64,000 bases of DNA from Algorimicrobium sediminis (GTDB lineage: Bacteria; Bacteroidota; Bacteroidia; Flavobacteriales; Flavobacteriaceae): the NCBI RefSeq assembly GCF_042684585.1, contig NZ_JBHULS010000001.1, positions 868,001-932,000 of the forward strand. The letters run 5' to 3'. This document shows, one piece after another, positions 16,192 through 25,584 of the stretch (the stretch's first letter is position 1; each line of letters opens with the position of its first letter). The notes under the pieces were generated by a model. The model saw only the letters and a program-made list of their open reading frames with translations. It did no database searches and was not told the DNA's origin. The position numbers were made by a program, and so were the translations under genes.

Positions 16192-17049
16192 TTATTTATT
16201 AGAATGATAGGCTACCAAACCATCAATTGGTCGTTTTACAATATTACCCACGTTAAAATGATATTCCTTGGCTATTTCTAGAATTTCAGCTTTAGCAAAA
16301 TATGAGATTGATCCTACAAAATGAACAGGAACGGATTTAATTTCCTCTGCAAACTGTGCTATCATATTTTCAGAAAACAAGCGCAGTCCATTTTTTAGCA
16401 TGGTCTTAATGTAGGTATCTTCTTTATAATTAAACATAAAAGCGGCAAAACTTGCCAAATAGGCATTGGGGTTGGGTTGTTTGTATAACTTGTTTTTAAT
16501 GGTATCGGCATCTGGTGCGTAGGCATCTTCAAAGGCGCGTTGGATGGCTTTCGGCATTCGGTTAAAATAATAATCACGAAGCAACTGTTTCCCAAAATAG
16601 TTACCCGAGGCATCATCCATTATGCTGTAACCTAATGAAGGAACCGCTTGGAATAGCTGTTTGCCATCAAAATAACTACAATTGGATCCCGTACCTAAAA
16701 TACAAACAACAGCAGCTTCCCTGGGTGTATTTAAAACAGCACGAACGGCGCCATACGTATCCTCTAAAACTTGAATTTTGGCTTTTTTAAAAATAGATTG
16801 CAACACCTGACTTAACAGTAAACGCGGATTTTCTGTACCGCAGCCAGCCCCGTAGAAAAAGAACTTGGTAATTGCCTGTCTGTGTTGCTGCACGTCTGCT
16901 GCGCCATTAATAATACCACGTAATTCGTGTTCCGATAAAATAGCCGGATTAAGTCCTTTGGTTTGAAATGCGCAAACTACGTTGTTTTCAATGGGGTCTC
17001 GTATAATCCAATCTGATTTTGTAGAGCCACTATCAACAATTATTATCAT
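16192..17049 (-). CDS. BadF/BadG-type ATPase, N-acetylglucosamine kinase-like
   Basis: A protein of about 285 residues in the ASKHA sugar-kinase fold. It begins MIIIVDSGSTKSDW, the first phosphate loop, and has CILGTGSNCSYFDG near residue 110-125 as the second. In this family, related enzymes phosphorylate GlcNAc or glucosamine with ATP; the substrate here is not certain. I chose ATG 17049 because the core begins there and because a terminator stem (17065-17103) covers the longer upstream start; ATG 17061 (MVTH...) is also possible. The gene lies between gap and mgsA, and the product could feed amino-sugars into glycolysis. Confidence 0.85.
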   Translation of the reverse strand: MIIIVDSGSTKSDWIIRDPIENNVVCAFQTKGLNPAILSEHELRGIINGAADVQQHRQAITKFFFYGAGCGTENPRLLLSQVLQSIFKKAKIQVLEDTYGAVRAVLNTPREAAVVCILGTGSNCSYFDGKQLFQAVPSLGYSIMDDASGNYFGKQLLRDYYFNRMPKAIQRAFEDAYAPDADTIKNKLYKQPNPNAYLASFAAFMFNYKEDTYIKTMLKNGLRLFSENMIAQFAEEIKSVPVHFVGSISYFAKAEILEIAKEYHFNVGNIVKRPIDGLVAYHSNK

Positions 17050-17061
17050 ATGCGTTACCAT

Positions 17062-17103
17062 AAAAATCCGTGAGACCCTATTCAAATAAAAGGCTCACGG
17101 ATT
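17062..17103 (-). terminator. Hairpin terminator after gap
   Basis: A perfect 10-bp stem (AATCCGTGAG at 17065-17074 with CTCACGGATT at 17094-17103) starts 10 bp past the gap stop and is followed on the minus strand by TTTTTA. It would stop or attenuate transcription before the kinase and mgsA, and sets an upper limit for the kinase start. Confidence 0.75.
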
Positions 17104-17112
17104 ATTAGTAGT

Positions 17113-18114
17113 TTATAATTTGTTTATATGCAGCGCCAAATCTACTAATTTAGCAGCATACGCGTATTCGTTATCATACCAAGCTACCAGCTTAAAAAAG
17201 CGCGAATTAAGTTCAATACACGCATCGGCATCGAAAACGCACGTACGCGTTTCACTTACAAAATCTTGAGACACCACCGCATCCTCGGTGTAACCAACAA
17301 TACCGCTTAACGAACCGTTGGCTGCCTCTTTAAATGCTTTCTTTATGGCCTCTAAAGAGGTTTCTTTCTGGGTTCTTACCGTTAAATCGACCACCGAAAC
17401 ATTGGCTGTTGGCACCCGAAAAGCCATACCTGTAATTTTACCATTCAGCTCTGGAATAACTTTTCCAACCGCTTTTGCTGCACCTGTAGTTGTGGGAATA
17501 ATATTGTTTAAAGCCGAACGGCCCAAACGGTAGTTTTTACTACTCGGACTATCTACAGTGTGCTGCGAAGATGTTGCTGCATGAACCGTAGTCATTAAAG
17601 CATCCTCAATTCCAAAATTATCATGAACAATTTTAGCCATAGGTGCTAAACAATTGGTAGTACATGACGCATTGGAAACAATGGTATCGGACGCTTGAAC
17701 CTCTAAATGATTAACGCCCATAACAAACATAGGAGCATCTTTACTAGGCGCTGAAATGACCACTTTTTTAGCTCCGGCATCAATATGCGCGTGTGCTGCT
17801 TCAATAGTTTTAAAAATACCGGTACAGTCGGCAACTACCGTAGCTTGAACCGCATCCCACTTTAAATTTTTTGGGTCGCGTTCTGCTGTAATCCGAACCG
17901 TTTTTCCGTTAACCACTAAATGGCCATCTTTTACAGCAACACTGCCCTCAAAACGACCGTGAACCGAGTCGTACTGCAATAAATATGCTAGATGATTTAC
18001 ATCCAGCAGGTCGTTTATTCCCACTACCTCTACATCGGTTCTGTTAATTACCGAACGAAATACCAGGCGTCCTACCCGACCAAATCCGTTTATACCTAAT
18101 TTTAATGTTGTCAT
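17113..18114 (-). CDS. gap: Glyceraldehyde-3-phosphate dehydrogenase, type I
   Basis: A 333-residue enzyme of standard length that oxidises glyceraldehyde-3-phosphate to 1,3-bisphosphoglycerate with NAD and phosphate. The NAD-binding start is KLGINGFGRVGRLVFR with the glycine motif, and IND near residue 33 marks preference for NAD. The catalytic cysteine sits in SNASCTTNCLAP near 150, and the base His in VHAATSSQ near 177. The C-terminal WYDNEYAYAAKL is typical. It lies 26 bp downstream of pfkA, so the two are likely one transcript. Flavobacteria often have more than one gap gene; whether this is the glycolytic or gluconeogenic one cannot be told from sequence, though pairing with pfkA favours glycolysis. 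Confidence 0.96.
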   Translation of the reverse strand: MTTLKLGINGFGRVGRLVFRSVINRTDVEVVGINDLLDVNHLAYLLQYDSVHGRFEGSVAVKDGHLVVNGKTVRITAERDPKNLKWDAVQATVVADCTGIFKTIEAAHAHIDAGAKKVVISAPSKDAPMFVMGVNHLEVQASDTIVSNASCTTNCLAPMAKIVHDNFGIEDALMTTVHAATSSQHTVDSPSSKNYRLGRSALNNIIPTTTGAAKAVGKVIPELNGKITGMAFRVPTANVSVVDLTVRTQKETSLEAIKKAFKEAANGSLSGIVGYTEDAVVSQDFVSETRTCVFDADACIELNSRFFKLVAWYDNEYAYAAKLVDLALHINKL

Positions 18115-18140
18115 AAATTCTTATTGTTTTATTGGGGTTT

Positions 18141-19127
18141 TTAGGTTGTCATAATATCGGACACCCGTAACAACTCCATATTAATATCTGTTTCGCCTTT
18201 TACAGCTTTTTCTAGTGGTGTTAATGCCATAACATTGTTTAAAATTCCTACCATATAGTTGCTTTTTCCTTCTAATAAGGTTTCTACTGCCTTAACACCC
18301 ATCCTGCTCGCTAAAACCCGATCGAAACAAGAAGGCGAGCCACCGCGTTGCATATGCCCTAAAACGGACACACGCACATCGTACTCTTCTAAGTTTTCGT
18401 TTACGTAATCCTTTAATTCAAAAACATTCTTGCCTATTTTATCGCCTTCCGCCACTACTACAATACTGGACGATTTTCCCGATTTCTTGCTACGCCGTAA
18501 AGATTCTAAAAGTCTGTCTAGGCCTAAATCCTCTTCAGGAATTAATATTTCTTCGGCACCAGCTCCTACACCGGCATTAAGCGCTAAATGCCCAACATCG
18601 CGCCCCATAACTTCTACAAAAAATAAGCGTTTGTGCGAACTAGCAGTATCTCTAATTTTATCGATAACCTGCACAACAGTGTTTAAAGCCGTATCGAAAC
18701 CAAGTGTATAATTGGTTCCAAAAATGTCATTATCAATGGTGCCTGGAATACCAATAATAGGGAAATTAAACTCTTTGTTAAAAACTAGGCCTCCGGTAAA
18801 TGTTCCATCACCTCCAATTAATACTAGCGCATCTATACCCGCATTTTTTAAATGCGTATGCGCGGCTTTCCTACCTTCCGCGGTGCGGAAAGTTTTTGAT
18901 CTTGCCGACTTAAGCATGGTACCACCCGTGTGTATAATATTGTTAACACTTCGGGCGGACAGGACTTTAAAATCGCCTTCAATAAGGCCTTCAAAGCCAC
19001 GGTAAATTCCTACGCATTCAATTTCATGATAGGCACAGGTTCTTACCACCGATCGTATTGCGGCATTCATTCCTGGCGCGTCGCCACCAGAGGTTAAAAC
19101 GCCAATTTTTCTGATTTTTTCGGACAT
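18141..19127 (-). CDS. pfkA: ATP-dependent 6-phosphofructokinase
   Basis: A 328-residue enzyme that phosphorylates fructose-6-phosphate to fructose-1,6-bisphosphate. Motifs are LTSGGDAPGMNAAIRSVV at 11-28 (ATP site), GGDGTFTGG near 104 (GGDG marks ATP- rather than PPi-dependent enzymes), GTIDNDIFGT near 128 with the catalytic Asp, VEVMGRDVGHLA near 170, and GHMQRGGSPSCFDR near 253. The length and these motifs match bacterial PfkA of the B. subtilis and E. coli type. It is the first gene of the pfkA-gap-kinase-mgsA cluster. The promoter should lie in 19128-19327, but no perfect -7 box was seen. Confidence 0.96.
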   Translation of the reverse strand: MSEKIRKIGVLTSGGDAPGMNAAIRSVVRTCAYHEIECVGIYRGFEGLIEGDFKVLSARSVNNIIHTGGTMLKSARSKTFRTAEGRKAAHTHLKNAGIDALVLIGGDGTFTGGLVFNKEFNFPIIGIPGTIDNDIFGTNYTLGFDTALNTVVQVIDKIRDTASSHKRLFFVEVMGRDVGHLALNAGVGAGAEEILIPEEDLGLDRLLESLRRSKKSGKSSSIVVVAEGDKIGKNVFELKDYVNENLEEYDVRVSVLGHMQRGGSPSCFDRVLASRMGVKAVETLLEGKSNYMVGILNNVMALTPLEKAVKGETDINMELLRVSDIMTT

Positions 19128-19327
19128 TTTTTAAAGTTTCTTAATATGGTAAAGCTACTAAACAATACGCAGAAAACACAGTGTATTGGGAACAAAATAA
19201 CAGGAAATTGCGGATGGCAATGGTTTTAAAAAAAAGGTTTTCAAGTGGCGGAAAAACATTCGTTTTTTAGCAAGTAATAAATGGCGCTTCTTGAACAAAA
19301 GAAAACTGCTGTTTTACTAAATACGTT

Positions 19328-22300
19328 CTAGTCGGTACCTTCCTCTTCTTCTTCTTTAAATCCTAGAAAATCTGGAAGTTCTTTAGCGGCATTTTTAGCT
19401 GCCTCGCGTTCTTGAGCTTTTTCTTCTTCGTATTCTTGTTTGCCTTTAAAGATGATTTGAATAAGCTCGCTAAACGTATCAAAATCTACGTTCCAAGCTA
19501 TACCAACCCCTTGTGTGTAACCAATTTCCTCCCCAAAATTACGAATGCTGTTTTCTCGATTAAACACTTTTGCGGTTAACGTGCCCTCGTCGTTTAATAA
19601 AAAATCTATTTGAACATCGCCGGCTATTACGGTTTCGCTAACACCGCCCACGGGTACACCTACCTTACCATTAATTAAAATACGGTCGCTAATATTGGTT
19701 TGCAAAGTAACCCCCAGTCTGTCGTCTGTTTGGTACTCGGGCGTGTTTTCGCCAGCTTCATAATTAAGTCCAATATTAACTTTATTATCGCCTGTTGAAA
19801 AGAATCCATTAATAATGCCATTTAAACGTTCGGTAATTGTTCCTGTAATGTTTACATCGTTTAAGCGGTTTGAAAAAGCGCCTGTAGCTAACAAGTATAA
19901 GGCCTGATTATCCCTATCTTCTTTGGAGTCGAGCCGGTAATTTAGTTCGGATTTTACGGTTGAATTAACATTTGGAAATTCAAATTCAAATTCTATATCA
20001 GGTTTTTCCAATGCACCGCTTAAGTTGGTTAAAACATGAACGGGTATGCTTCTGTTTATAGGGTTATCCAGCAATGGCGACGGATTAGATTGGGTTTTAT
20101 AAATGGCGCTAATTTCTATTTGTGCCTTAAACGGATCGCCTTCCCAAGCTAGCGTACCACCAGGTTGTACTATAAATTCCTTTTGTACAATGCCACCAAA
20201 CATAAAATTATACACGCCTTGAAACACCGAAAAATCGCCATAAATATTAAATTTCCCGTTGGTATTAATATCTATTAACAAACCACCTACGCCACTGCCT
20301 TTAATGGTACTACCCGATTCTTTATCGATAACTATTTCAATTTCGGCATCTTGCGTAATATCCAATTCAAAATCCAATTCCAAGCCCGAAATATTTTGGG
20401 TACTAATGGTTTGCCCCATGGCCTTTGCCAATTTTTCTTCGGGGGTTAAAAAGTGTATAAACGAATTATCGCCAAAAGTGGCCGAATCGGTTAAGGGGAT
20501 AACAAAGGTAGTTCCGGGCTTGGTTTCGCCAATAACGCTTATAACCAAATCGGTTGCAGGTCCTTTTATAGTGGCCGAACCACCAATAAATCCTGTACCA
20601 TAATAGGGCGCTGCTTCGGTTTCCTCTTGGGTATCTAAAACCAATAATCTGGGCGTGGTAATGCCTAAATCCAAACTCCAATCGCCAAAGTTAACGTGGT
20701 TAATAGCCCCATTTAAAACACCTTTCGAATTATATTTTGTATCCGCAATAGGAATGTTATTAAAAATAAAACTCTGATTGTTTAAGGTAACCGATGCCGC
20801 TGGCGCAAAATCCAGATCTACATTTAAGTAGGGTACGGTTAATCCGGCATTGTTTAGTGCCAAATTTCCATTCATTTGTGGTTTATTTAAATCGCCTTCT
20901 ACCTTAACCAATCCGGTAACATCGCCTCGAATATTTGTAAGAATGCCCGATAAAAACGGATTTAAAGGTGCCAGTTGAAAGTCTTTAAAGTTTAAATTTA
21001 AATTAATATTTGAAACCTGTGGCGCTACATCTAATATGCCGATGGCAGAAAAAGACTCTGTTGTATCATCTTTAATTTTGGCGTAAATGGAGTAATTTGT
21101 TAAGGATTCGTTACCCCGAATTTGCGCATCGAAAGACCCCAAAACTAATTTATTTATTTCCAAATCATCCACCGTAATGTTGGAATTTGGTAAATAACGC
21201 CCATTTTGTTGAAAAATATCCAATTTACCATTTAAGTTTCCGCGAAGTTCCAAGCTATCTATATCGGGGATAATTTTAGCCAAATCCACATCTTTAAAAT
21301 TCAGTTTAATATCCTTGTAAGTAGAGTCCCGTAAGGCGCCAAAAAGTTTTATTTCTTCGTTTTTATGACGCATTAAAAAAGAGTCTATTTCAATATTTTT
21401 AAATTTCTTATCAAAAATAAGTCGGTTGTGGTTGTTACGATTATCGTTTACAATCCATGTATTCCCTTTAAAGGTGGCGTCCGAGCGACTAAAACCTAAA
21501 ACCGATTTATTGTCTTCGTTTATGGTGTGATAAAAACTTAAATTGTAGGCATCCTTATTATGCTTGCCGCCTTTAAATTCGGAACGCATAAAAAGGGTAT
21601 CTTTTAAGGTAACATTTATAAGATTGAATTTAGAAATATTATAAAAGTTGGTATTGATACTATCCACTTCTACGAAGGTGTTAAACACGGGATTTTTACT
21701 ATCTACCTGTAACACTATTTTATTGGCAAAATAATCGAAAAGCTTAATTTTAGGCGATTTAAATGTTAATTTAAACTCATCTTCCTTACTTTCCACATGG
21801 CCACGAATGTAGGTGTTGGCGCCCAATTCAATATCTGGAACAAATACTTCAACAATTTTGTTGTAAATGTTGAAGTTAAAATCGATGTACTGATTGGCCA
21901 TAACCTTATACGGTTTGTAATTGGCATAAATACTCCCTAGCGCGTTTTCAAACAACCGTCCTATATCTTCAAACAAGAAAACACCGCTTAACTGACCAGT
22001 TATAATATCTGGAGAATTAACATCTATATACCTAACATTATCCACAAATGTGGAGGTTATTTCAAAATCGTCGAAAAAATAACCATCATGTTCGTTGCTA
22101 TACGATGTGTTTTGAAACTGCAAATTGCCTACCACATTATTTACGGTAGTTCCTGTAGCTTTCATCGTTACAGACCCTTTAAAAGTAGAAATGGTATCGT
22201 TTTTTACAAAATTCATGGCCTTTAAATTGGCATAGGACACATCGGCAACAAAATCGAATTCGTTAATGTCTTTAGAAAAATCGGCTAATCCGTTAAATTC

Positions 22301-23833
22301 CAATTTTAAATTTTCGTCGTTAGAAATTAGTTTACCATCGTAAATATTATCGCCTAACTTACCCGAAACCTCTAAATTATTATACTCATAACCGTTGTAA
22401 ACTACAGCGTATACATCGCCTAACAATTTGGTATCTAAACCTTCTAAACTAAATCCTTTACCTTTTACATCCAAATTTAAGGAGGTTTTGCCCCATTTTG
22501 GATTTTCCAGAAACCTCCCTAAATTAAAATCCTTAAACACAATGTTGCCAACATAAGTGGCATTGTTTACATCGTTAAATGTTTTCATATCCAAATTAGC
22601 ATCTACAAAACCAATGTCGGTTTCCATTTGTAAATTTGCTTTTATGTTTTTGGTGGTAACTTCAGACTGGCCCACGATGGTAAAACGGCCTAACCTGCTA
22701 AATGCTTCGGGAATAGCGTTTCCGAGTACATTGGGCAAAAGCGCTTTTAAATCCTGGTAGTTGGATGATAAATTGGTAAAATTACCATCCATATAAAAAT
22801 TATTTGCTTCTTTATTAAACAGGTTTTCGAAATAAATATCGCCATAAATTTCGCTGTTAGTACTGGTGTGAAGTTTTAAGTTGTTTAGTTGTAACTTATT
22901 TAAAGTTCCGGAAACATTGGTGCTAAAGGTAGCGTGTTGGTCGGCGCCAAATTCATTGTAAAACGTATTCAGTTCGTTTAGCGCAATATCGGCCTCGGAA
23001 AAATTAGCGGCCACCTGAACTTTATCTGTAAAAAACTGTAAATCCTCTCGATTATAGGTAAACGCCACCTGCCCCTTTAAAAAAGAATTTTCGGTTTGTA
23101 GGCTTAAGTTTTCCAAATTTATGGCCTGCTTGGTATACGAAAAATTGGTGACTAAATTTTTCATTTTTAGCCCGCGACTGTCTTCGAAGGCCAAGGTATT
23201 AATACGCATACTAACGTTAGGGCCATTTATTAAAAAATTAGTTGCGTTGGTAAAAACCTTCTGAAACTCCAGTATTTTGGGTGTTTCATTGTTGTAATTT
23301 ATCATTTTAAAAAGGCCATCGGAAACGGTAACATCGCTTGAGGAAAGCAGAAACGAACTATCGCCTTCTGGCGGATTATCCTCGTCAAAACGGGCTACAA
23401 AAACATCTAAATTGGTGTCGGTTTCTCCGGGGTAAGTAACCAAATTAAAAATAACACCTTCCAAATCAATATCGCCAAAAACCAATTTACCATTGTACAA
23501 ATTTCTAAAACTTAAAATAGATGTATTTAAGGTGTTGGCACTAATAAGGGTGTCCTTTTTATAATCGCGAATAAGCACGCCTTTCAACTCTACATCGCCA
23601 TTAATTTGTAAACCAATACGTTCCACATTTATATTGGTTTTAAAATCGGCATTAATGCGTTCGGTTACATGTTTGGCAATACCTGTTTGTACGGCAGGAA
23701 TGGACAGCAAAAGCAACAAAATAATAAACAATAACAAGCATGTTACTACAATCCGACCGAGTATTTTTAAAAATTTTTTGATACGTTTTAAAGTTATAAC
23801 TTTGCCCTCAAAATTAACAATTATTATGCCCAA
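19328..23833 (-). CDS. tamB: Translocation/assembly module TamB
   Basis: A very large AsmA/TamB-type protein of up to 1501 residues. One N-terminal membrane anchor (about 25-48, long Leu/Ile run) is followed by a long series of repeating beta-strands, and a C-terminal DUF490/TamB domain at about 1040-1470. In Proteobacteria TamB spans the periplasm and works with TamA or as a lipid bridge to the outer membrane. The tail is Glu-rich (KEEEEEGTD). No ATG exists near the start: the outermost codon is TTG at 23833, which leaves 10 bp to tsaD, and the anchor proper begins near LKRIKKFLK. The real start is therefore unsettled. It is a single-gene unit, divergent from tsaD. Confidence 0.88.
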   Translation of the reverse strand: MGIIIVNFEGKVITLKRIKKFLKILGRIVVTCLLLFIILLLLLSIPAVQTGIAKHVTERINADFKTNINVERIGLQINGDVELKGVLIRDYKKDTLISANTLNTSILSFRNLYNGKLVFGDIDLEGVIFNLVTYPGETDTNLDVFVARFDEDNPPEGDSSFLLSSSDVTVSDGLFKMINYNNETPKILEFQKVFTNATNFLINGPNVSMRINTLAFEDSRGLKMKNLVTNFSYTKQAINLENLSLQTENSFLKGQVAFTYNREDLQFFTDKVQVAANFSEADIALNELNTFYNEFGADQHATFSTNVSGTLNKLQLNNLKLHTSTNSEIYGDIYFENLFNKEANNFYMDGNFTNLSSNYQDLKALLPNVLGNAIPEAFSRLGRFTIVGQSEVTTKNIKANLQMETDIGFVDANLDMKTFNDVNNATYVGNIVFKDFNLGRFLENPKWGKTSLNLDVKGKGFSLEGLDTKLLGDVYAVVYNGYEYNNLEVSGKLGDNIYDGKLISNDENLKLEFNGLADFSKDINEFDFVADVSYANLKAMNFVKNDTISTFKGSVTMKATGTTVNNVVGNLQFQNTSYSNEHDGYFFDDFEITSTFVDNVRYIDVNSPDIITGQLSGVFLFEDIGRLFENALGSIYANYKPYKVMANQYIDFNFNIYNKIVEVFVPDIELGANTYIRGHVESKEDEFKLTFKSPKIKLFDYFANKIVLQVDSKNPVFNTFVEVDSINTNFYNISKFNLINVTLKDTLFMRSEFKGGKHNKDAYNLSFYHTINEDNKSVLGFSRSDATFKGNTWIVNDNRNNHNRLIFDKKFKNIEIDSFLMRHKNEEIKLFGALRDSTYKDIKLNFKDVDLAKIIPDIDSLELRGNLNGKLDIFQQNGRYLPNSNITVDDLEINKLVLGSFDAQIRGNESLTNYSIYAKIKDDTTESFSAIGILDVAPQVSNINLNLNFKDFQLAPLNPFLSGILTNIRGDVTGLVKVEGDLNKPQMNGNLALNNAGLTVPYLNVDLDFAPAASVTLNNQSFIFNNIPIADTKYNSKGVLNGAINHVNFGDWSLDLGITTPRLLVLDTQEETEAAPYYGTGFIGGSATIKGPATDLVISVIGETKPGTTFVIPLTDSATFGDNSFIHFLTPEEKLAKAMGQTISTQNISGLELDFELDITQDAEIEIVIDKESGSTIKGSGVGGLLIDINTNGKFNIYGDFSVFQGVYNFMFGGIVQKEFIVQPGGTLAWEGDPFKAQIEISAIYKTQSNPSPLLDNPINRSIPVHVLTNLSGALEKPDIEFEFEFPNVNSTVKSELNYRLDSKEDRDNQALYLLATGAFSNRLNDVNITGTITERLNGIINGFFSTGDNKVNIGLNYEAGENTPEYQTDDRLGVTLQTNISDRILINGKVGVPVGGVSETVIAGDVQIDFLLNDEGTLTAKVFNRENSIRNFGEEIGYTQGVGIAWNVDFDTFSELIQIIFKGKQEYEEEKAQEREAAKNAAKELPDFLGFKEEEEEGTD
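23777..23804 (+). promoter_or_regulatory. Promoter of tsaD
   Basis: TTTG at 23777-23780, a 16-nt gap and TAACTTTG at 23797-23804 fit the Bacteroidota primary sigma pattern, with a slightly short gap. The predicted start is near 23808, giving a leader of about 35 nt. It lies inside the 5' end of the opposing tamB frame. Confidence 0.55.
23809..23816 (-). promoter_or_regulatory. Possible -7 box for tamB
   Basis: On the minus strand 23816-23809 reads TAATTTTG, a full TAnnTTTG match, but no TTG lies at the proper distance upstream. If it is used, transcription begins near 23805, past the TTG at 23833. Confidence 0.35.
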
Positions 23834-23842
23834 TTATTAGAA

Positions 23843-24871
23843 ATGGCTACAGAAAATATTTACATCCTAGGAATTGAGTCTTCATGCGATGATACTGCTG
23901 CTTCCGTAATGCTAAACGGTACTGTTTTAAGTAATATTGTGGCCAGTCAAAAAATACATGAAACCTATGGTGGTGTAGTACCAGAATTGGCATCGCGCGC
24001 GCACCAGCAAAACATTGTTCCTGTGGTACATGAAGCCATAAAACAAGCAGGTATTGCCAAAACAGATTTACATGGTGTGGCCTTTACGCGAGGTCCTGGT
24101 TTAATGGGCTCGCTTTTAGTGGGTACATCGTTTGCCAAATCGTTGGCCTTTGGGTTACAAATTCCGCTTTTAGATGTAAACCACATGCAAGCTCATATTT
24201 TGGCTCATTTTATAACCGATGCCAGCTCCGCAAAACCGCCGTTTCCTTTTCTAGCCTTAACCATTTCGGGCGGGCATACACAAATTGTAAAGGTTTCAGA
24301 TTATTTTACCATGGAGGTTATTGGTGAAACCATTGACGATGCCGTAGGCGAAGCCTTTGACAAAAGCGGTAAAATTCTGGGGCTTGGTTATCCTGCGGGG
24401 CCCGAAATTGACAAACGTGCCAAATTGGGCAATCCCAAAGCTTTTAAATTTACCAAGCCCAAAGTAGATGGCCTTAATTTTAGTTTTTCCGGCTTAAAAA
24501 CGGGTATTTTGTATTTTGTTCAGCGCGAAACCAAAAACAATCCAAATTTTATTGCTGAAAATTTAAACGATATTTGCGCCTCTATTCAATACACCATTAT
24601 TGGTATTTTAATGGATAAATTAAAACGTGCCGTTAAAGAAACCGGCATTACCCATATTGCTATTGGTGGCGGTGTATCGGCTAATTCTGGCATAAGAGCC
24701 GCCCTTAAAAGCGGTGAAACAAAATTCGGTTGGACTACCTACATTCCAAAATTTGAATACACCACAGATAATGCTGCCATGATTGCCATTGTGGGGTATT
24801 TAAAATATAAAAACAGTCAATTTAGCTTGGATGGTATTACCGCATCGCCTCGATTAAAATTAGGCCAATAA
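23843..24871 (+). CDS. tsaD: tRNA N6-adenosine threonylcarbamoyltransferase TsaD
   Basis: A 342-residue universal enzyme that moves the threonylcarbamoyl group to A37 of tRNAs reading ANN codons (t6A), with TsaB and TsaE. It has the ASKHA start ILGIESSCDDTAAS, the conserved GGVVPELASRAH near 42-53, the metal-binding histidine motif HMQAHILAH near 115, the phosphate loop LTISGGHTQIV near 142, and GGGVSANSGIR near 275. The length is standard. Its ATG at 23843 is preceded by a Bacteroidota promoter at 23777-23804. It heads a plus-strand run of genes, several of which modify RNA. Confidence 0.97.
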   Translation: MATENIYILGIESSCDDTAASVMLNGTVLSNIVASQKIHETYGGVVPELASRAHQQNIVPVVHEAIKQAGIAKTDLHGVAFTRGPGLMGSLLVGTSFAKSLAFGLQIPLLDVNHMQAHILAHFITDASSAKPPFPFLALTISGGHTQIVKVSDYFTMEVIGETIDDAVGEAFDKSGKILGLGYPAGPEIDKRAKLGNPKAFKFTKPKVDGLNFSFSGLKTGILYFVQRETKNNPNFIAENLNDICASIQYTIIGILMDKLKRAVKETGITHIAIGGGVSANSGIRAALKSGETKFGWTTYIPKFEYTTDNAAMIAIVGYLKYKNSQFSLDGITASPRLKLGQ

Positions 24872-24961
24872 GCCCGTTTGTTTAAAACCTGTTTAAAGAA
24901 TTCTGTTGTTTTTTTAAAACAAAGCGTTTTTTTTAGTTGTTTTGTTTTAAAATCTACCACC

Positions 24962-25582
24962 ATGAACAAGTTATTTATTTTGTTATTTTGTGTGCATCTT
25001 GGTATGTCTGCACAAAATAATACTTCCCCAGACTTTAAAGACGTAAAAACCCCCGAAGATGCTGCATCTTATTTACAAGCCAATCCCAGCAATAAAAACC
25101 AGCTCATTGTTTTTAATAAAGACAACCACCAATCGGATTTAGCTAAAAAATTGTTTAGCACCGGATTGGCTACTGTAGACGGGCAATTTGAAAAAACCCA
25201 TTACAAGGTTGTATCGCGCTACAAAACAACCAACTACCGCGCCAGCTATATTTTTATTGATGGCCATAAAATGAGTGAACAAGCTGCTGAAGATTTAATA
25301 AAAGAAATTACCAAAAAATATAAAAGTGGCATCCCTTTTACCAGCCTTGCACACCAATATTCTATGGACAGAAATGGCAATAGAAACGGTGATACTGGTT
25401 GGTTTGCTCCAGGCACCTTTAATCCCGATTTGGAAAAAGTAATTATGAATGTACCCAGAAGCCAAAGAGACTTGTTTGCATTCGAATTAAAAGAAAAATC
25501 TTGGTACTATTTGGTGCTAAATTCGTACAAACCTAAAGAGGTAAAGGAAATAAAAGTGCTTAAAATTGTTGAAAAAAAATAA
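24962..25582 (+). CDS. Secreted parvulin-type peptidyl-prolyl isomerase
   Basis: A 206-residue exported protein when started at ATG 24962, which opens a clean signal peptide (MNKLFILLFCVHLGMSAQ). An ATG at 24878 would add 28 residues in front and spoil the signal, so I rejected it. The C-terminal half is a rotamase PpiC-like domain: SYIFIDGHKMSE, KKYKSGIPFTSLAHQYS, and GDTGWFAPGTF, the last being the conserved glycine-rich turn of parvulins. It ends with basic residues. It starts 91 bp after tsaD and 2 bp before rsmE, so it probably shares their transcript. It would help fold exported proteins; the substrate is unknown. Confidence 0.8.
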   Translation: MNKLFILLFCVHLGMSAQNNTSPDFKDVKTPEDAASYLQANPSNKNQLIVFNKDNHQSDLAKKLFSTGLATVDGQFEKTHYKVVSRYKTTNYRASYIFIDGHKMSEQAAEDLIKEITKKYKSGIPFTSLAHQYSMDRNGNRNGDTGWFAPGTFNPDLEKVIMNVPRSQRDLFAFELKEKSWYYLVLNSYKPKEVKEIKVLKIVEKK

Positions 25583-25584
25583 TT

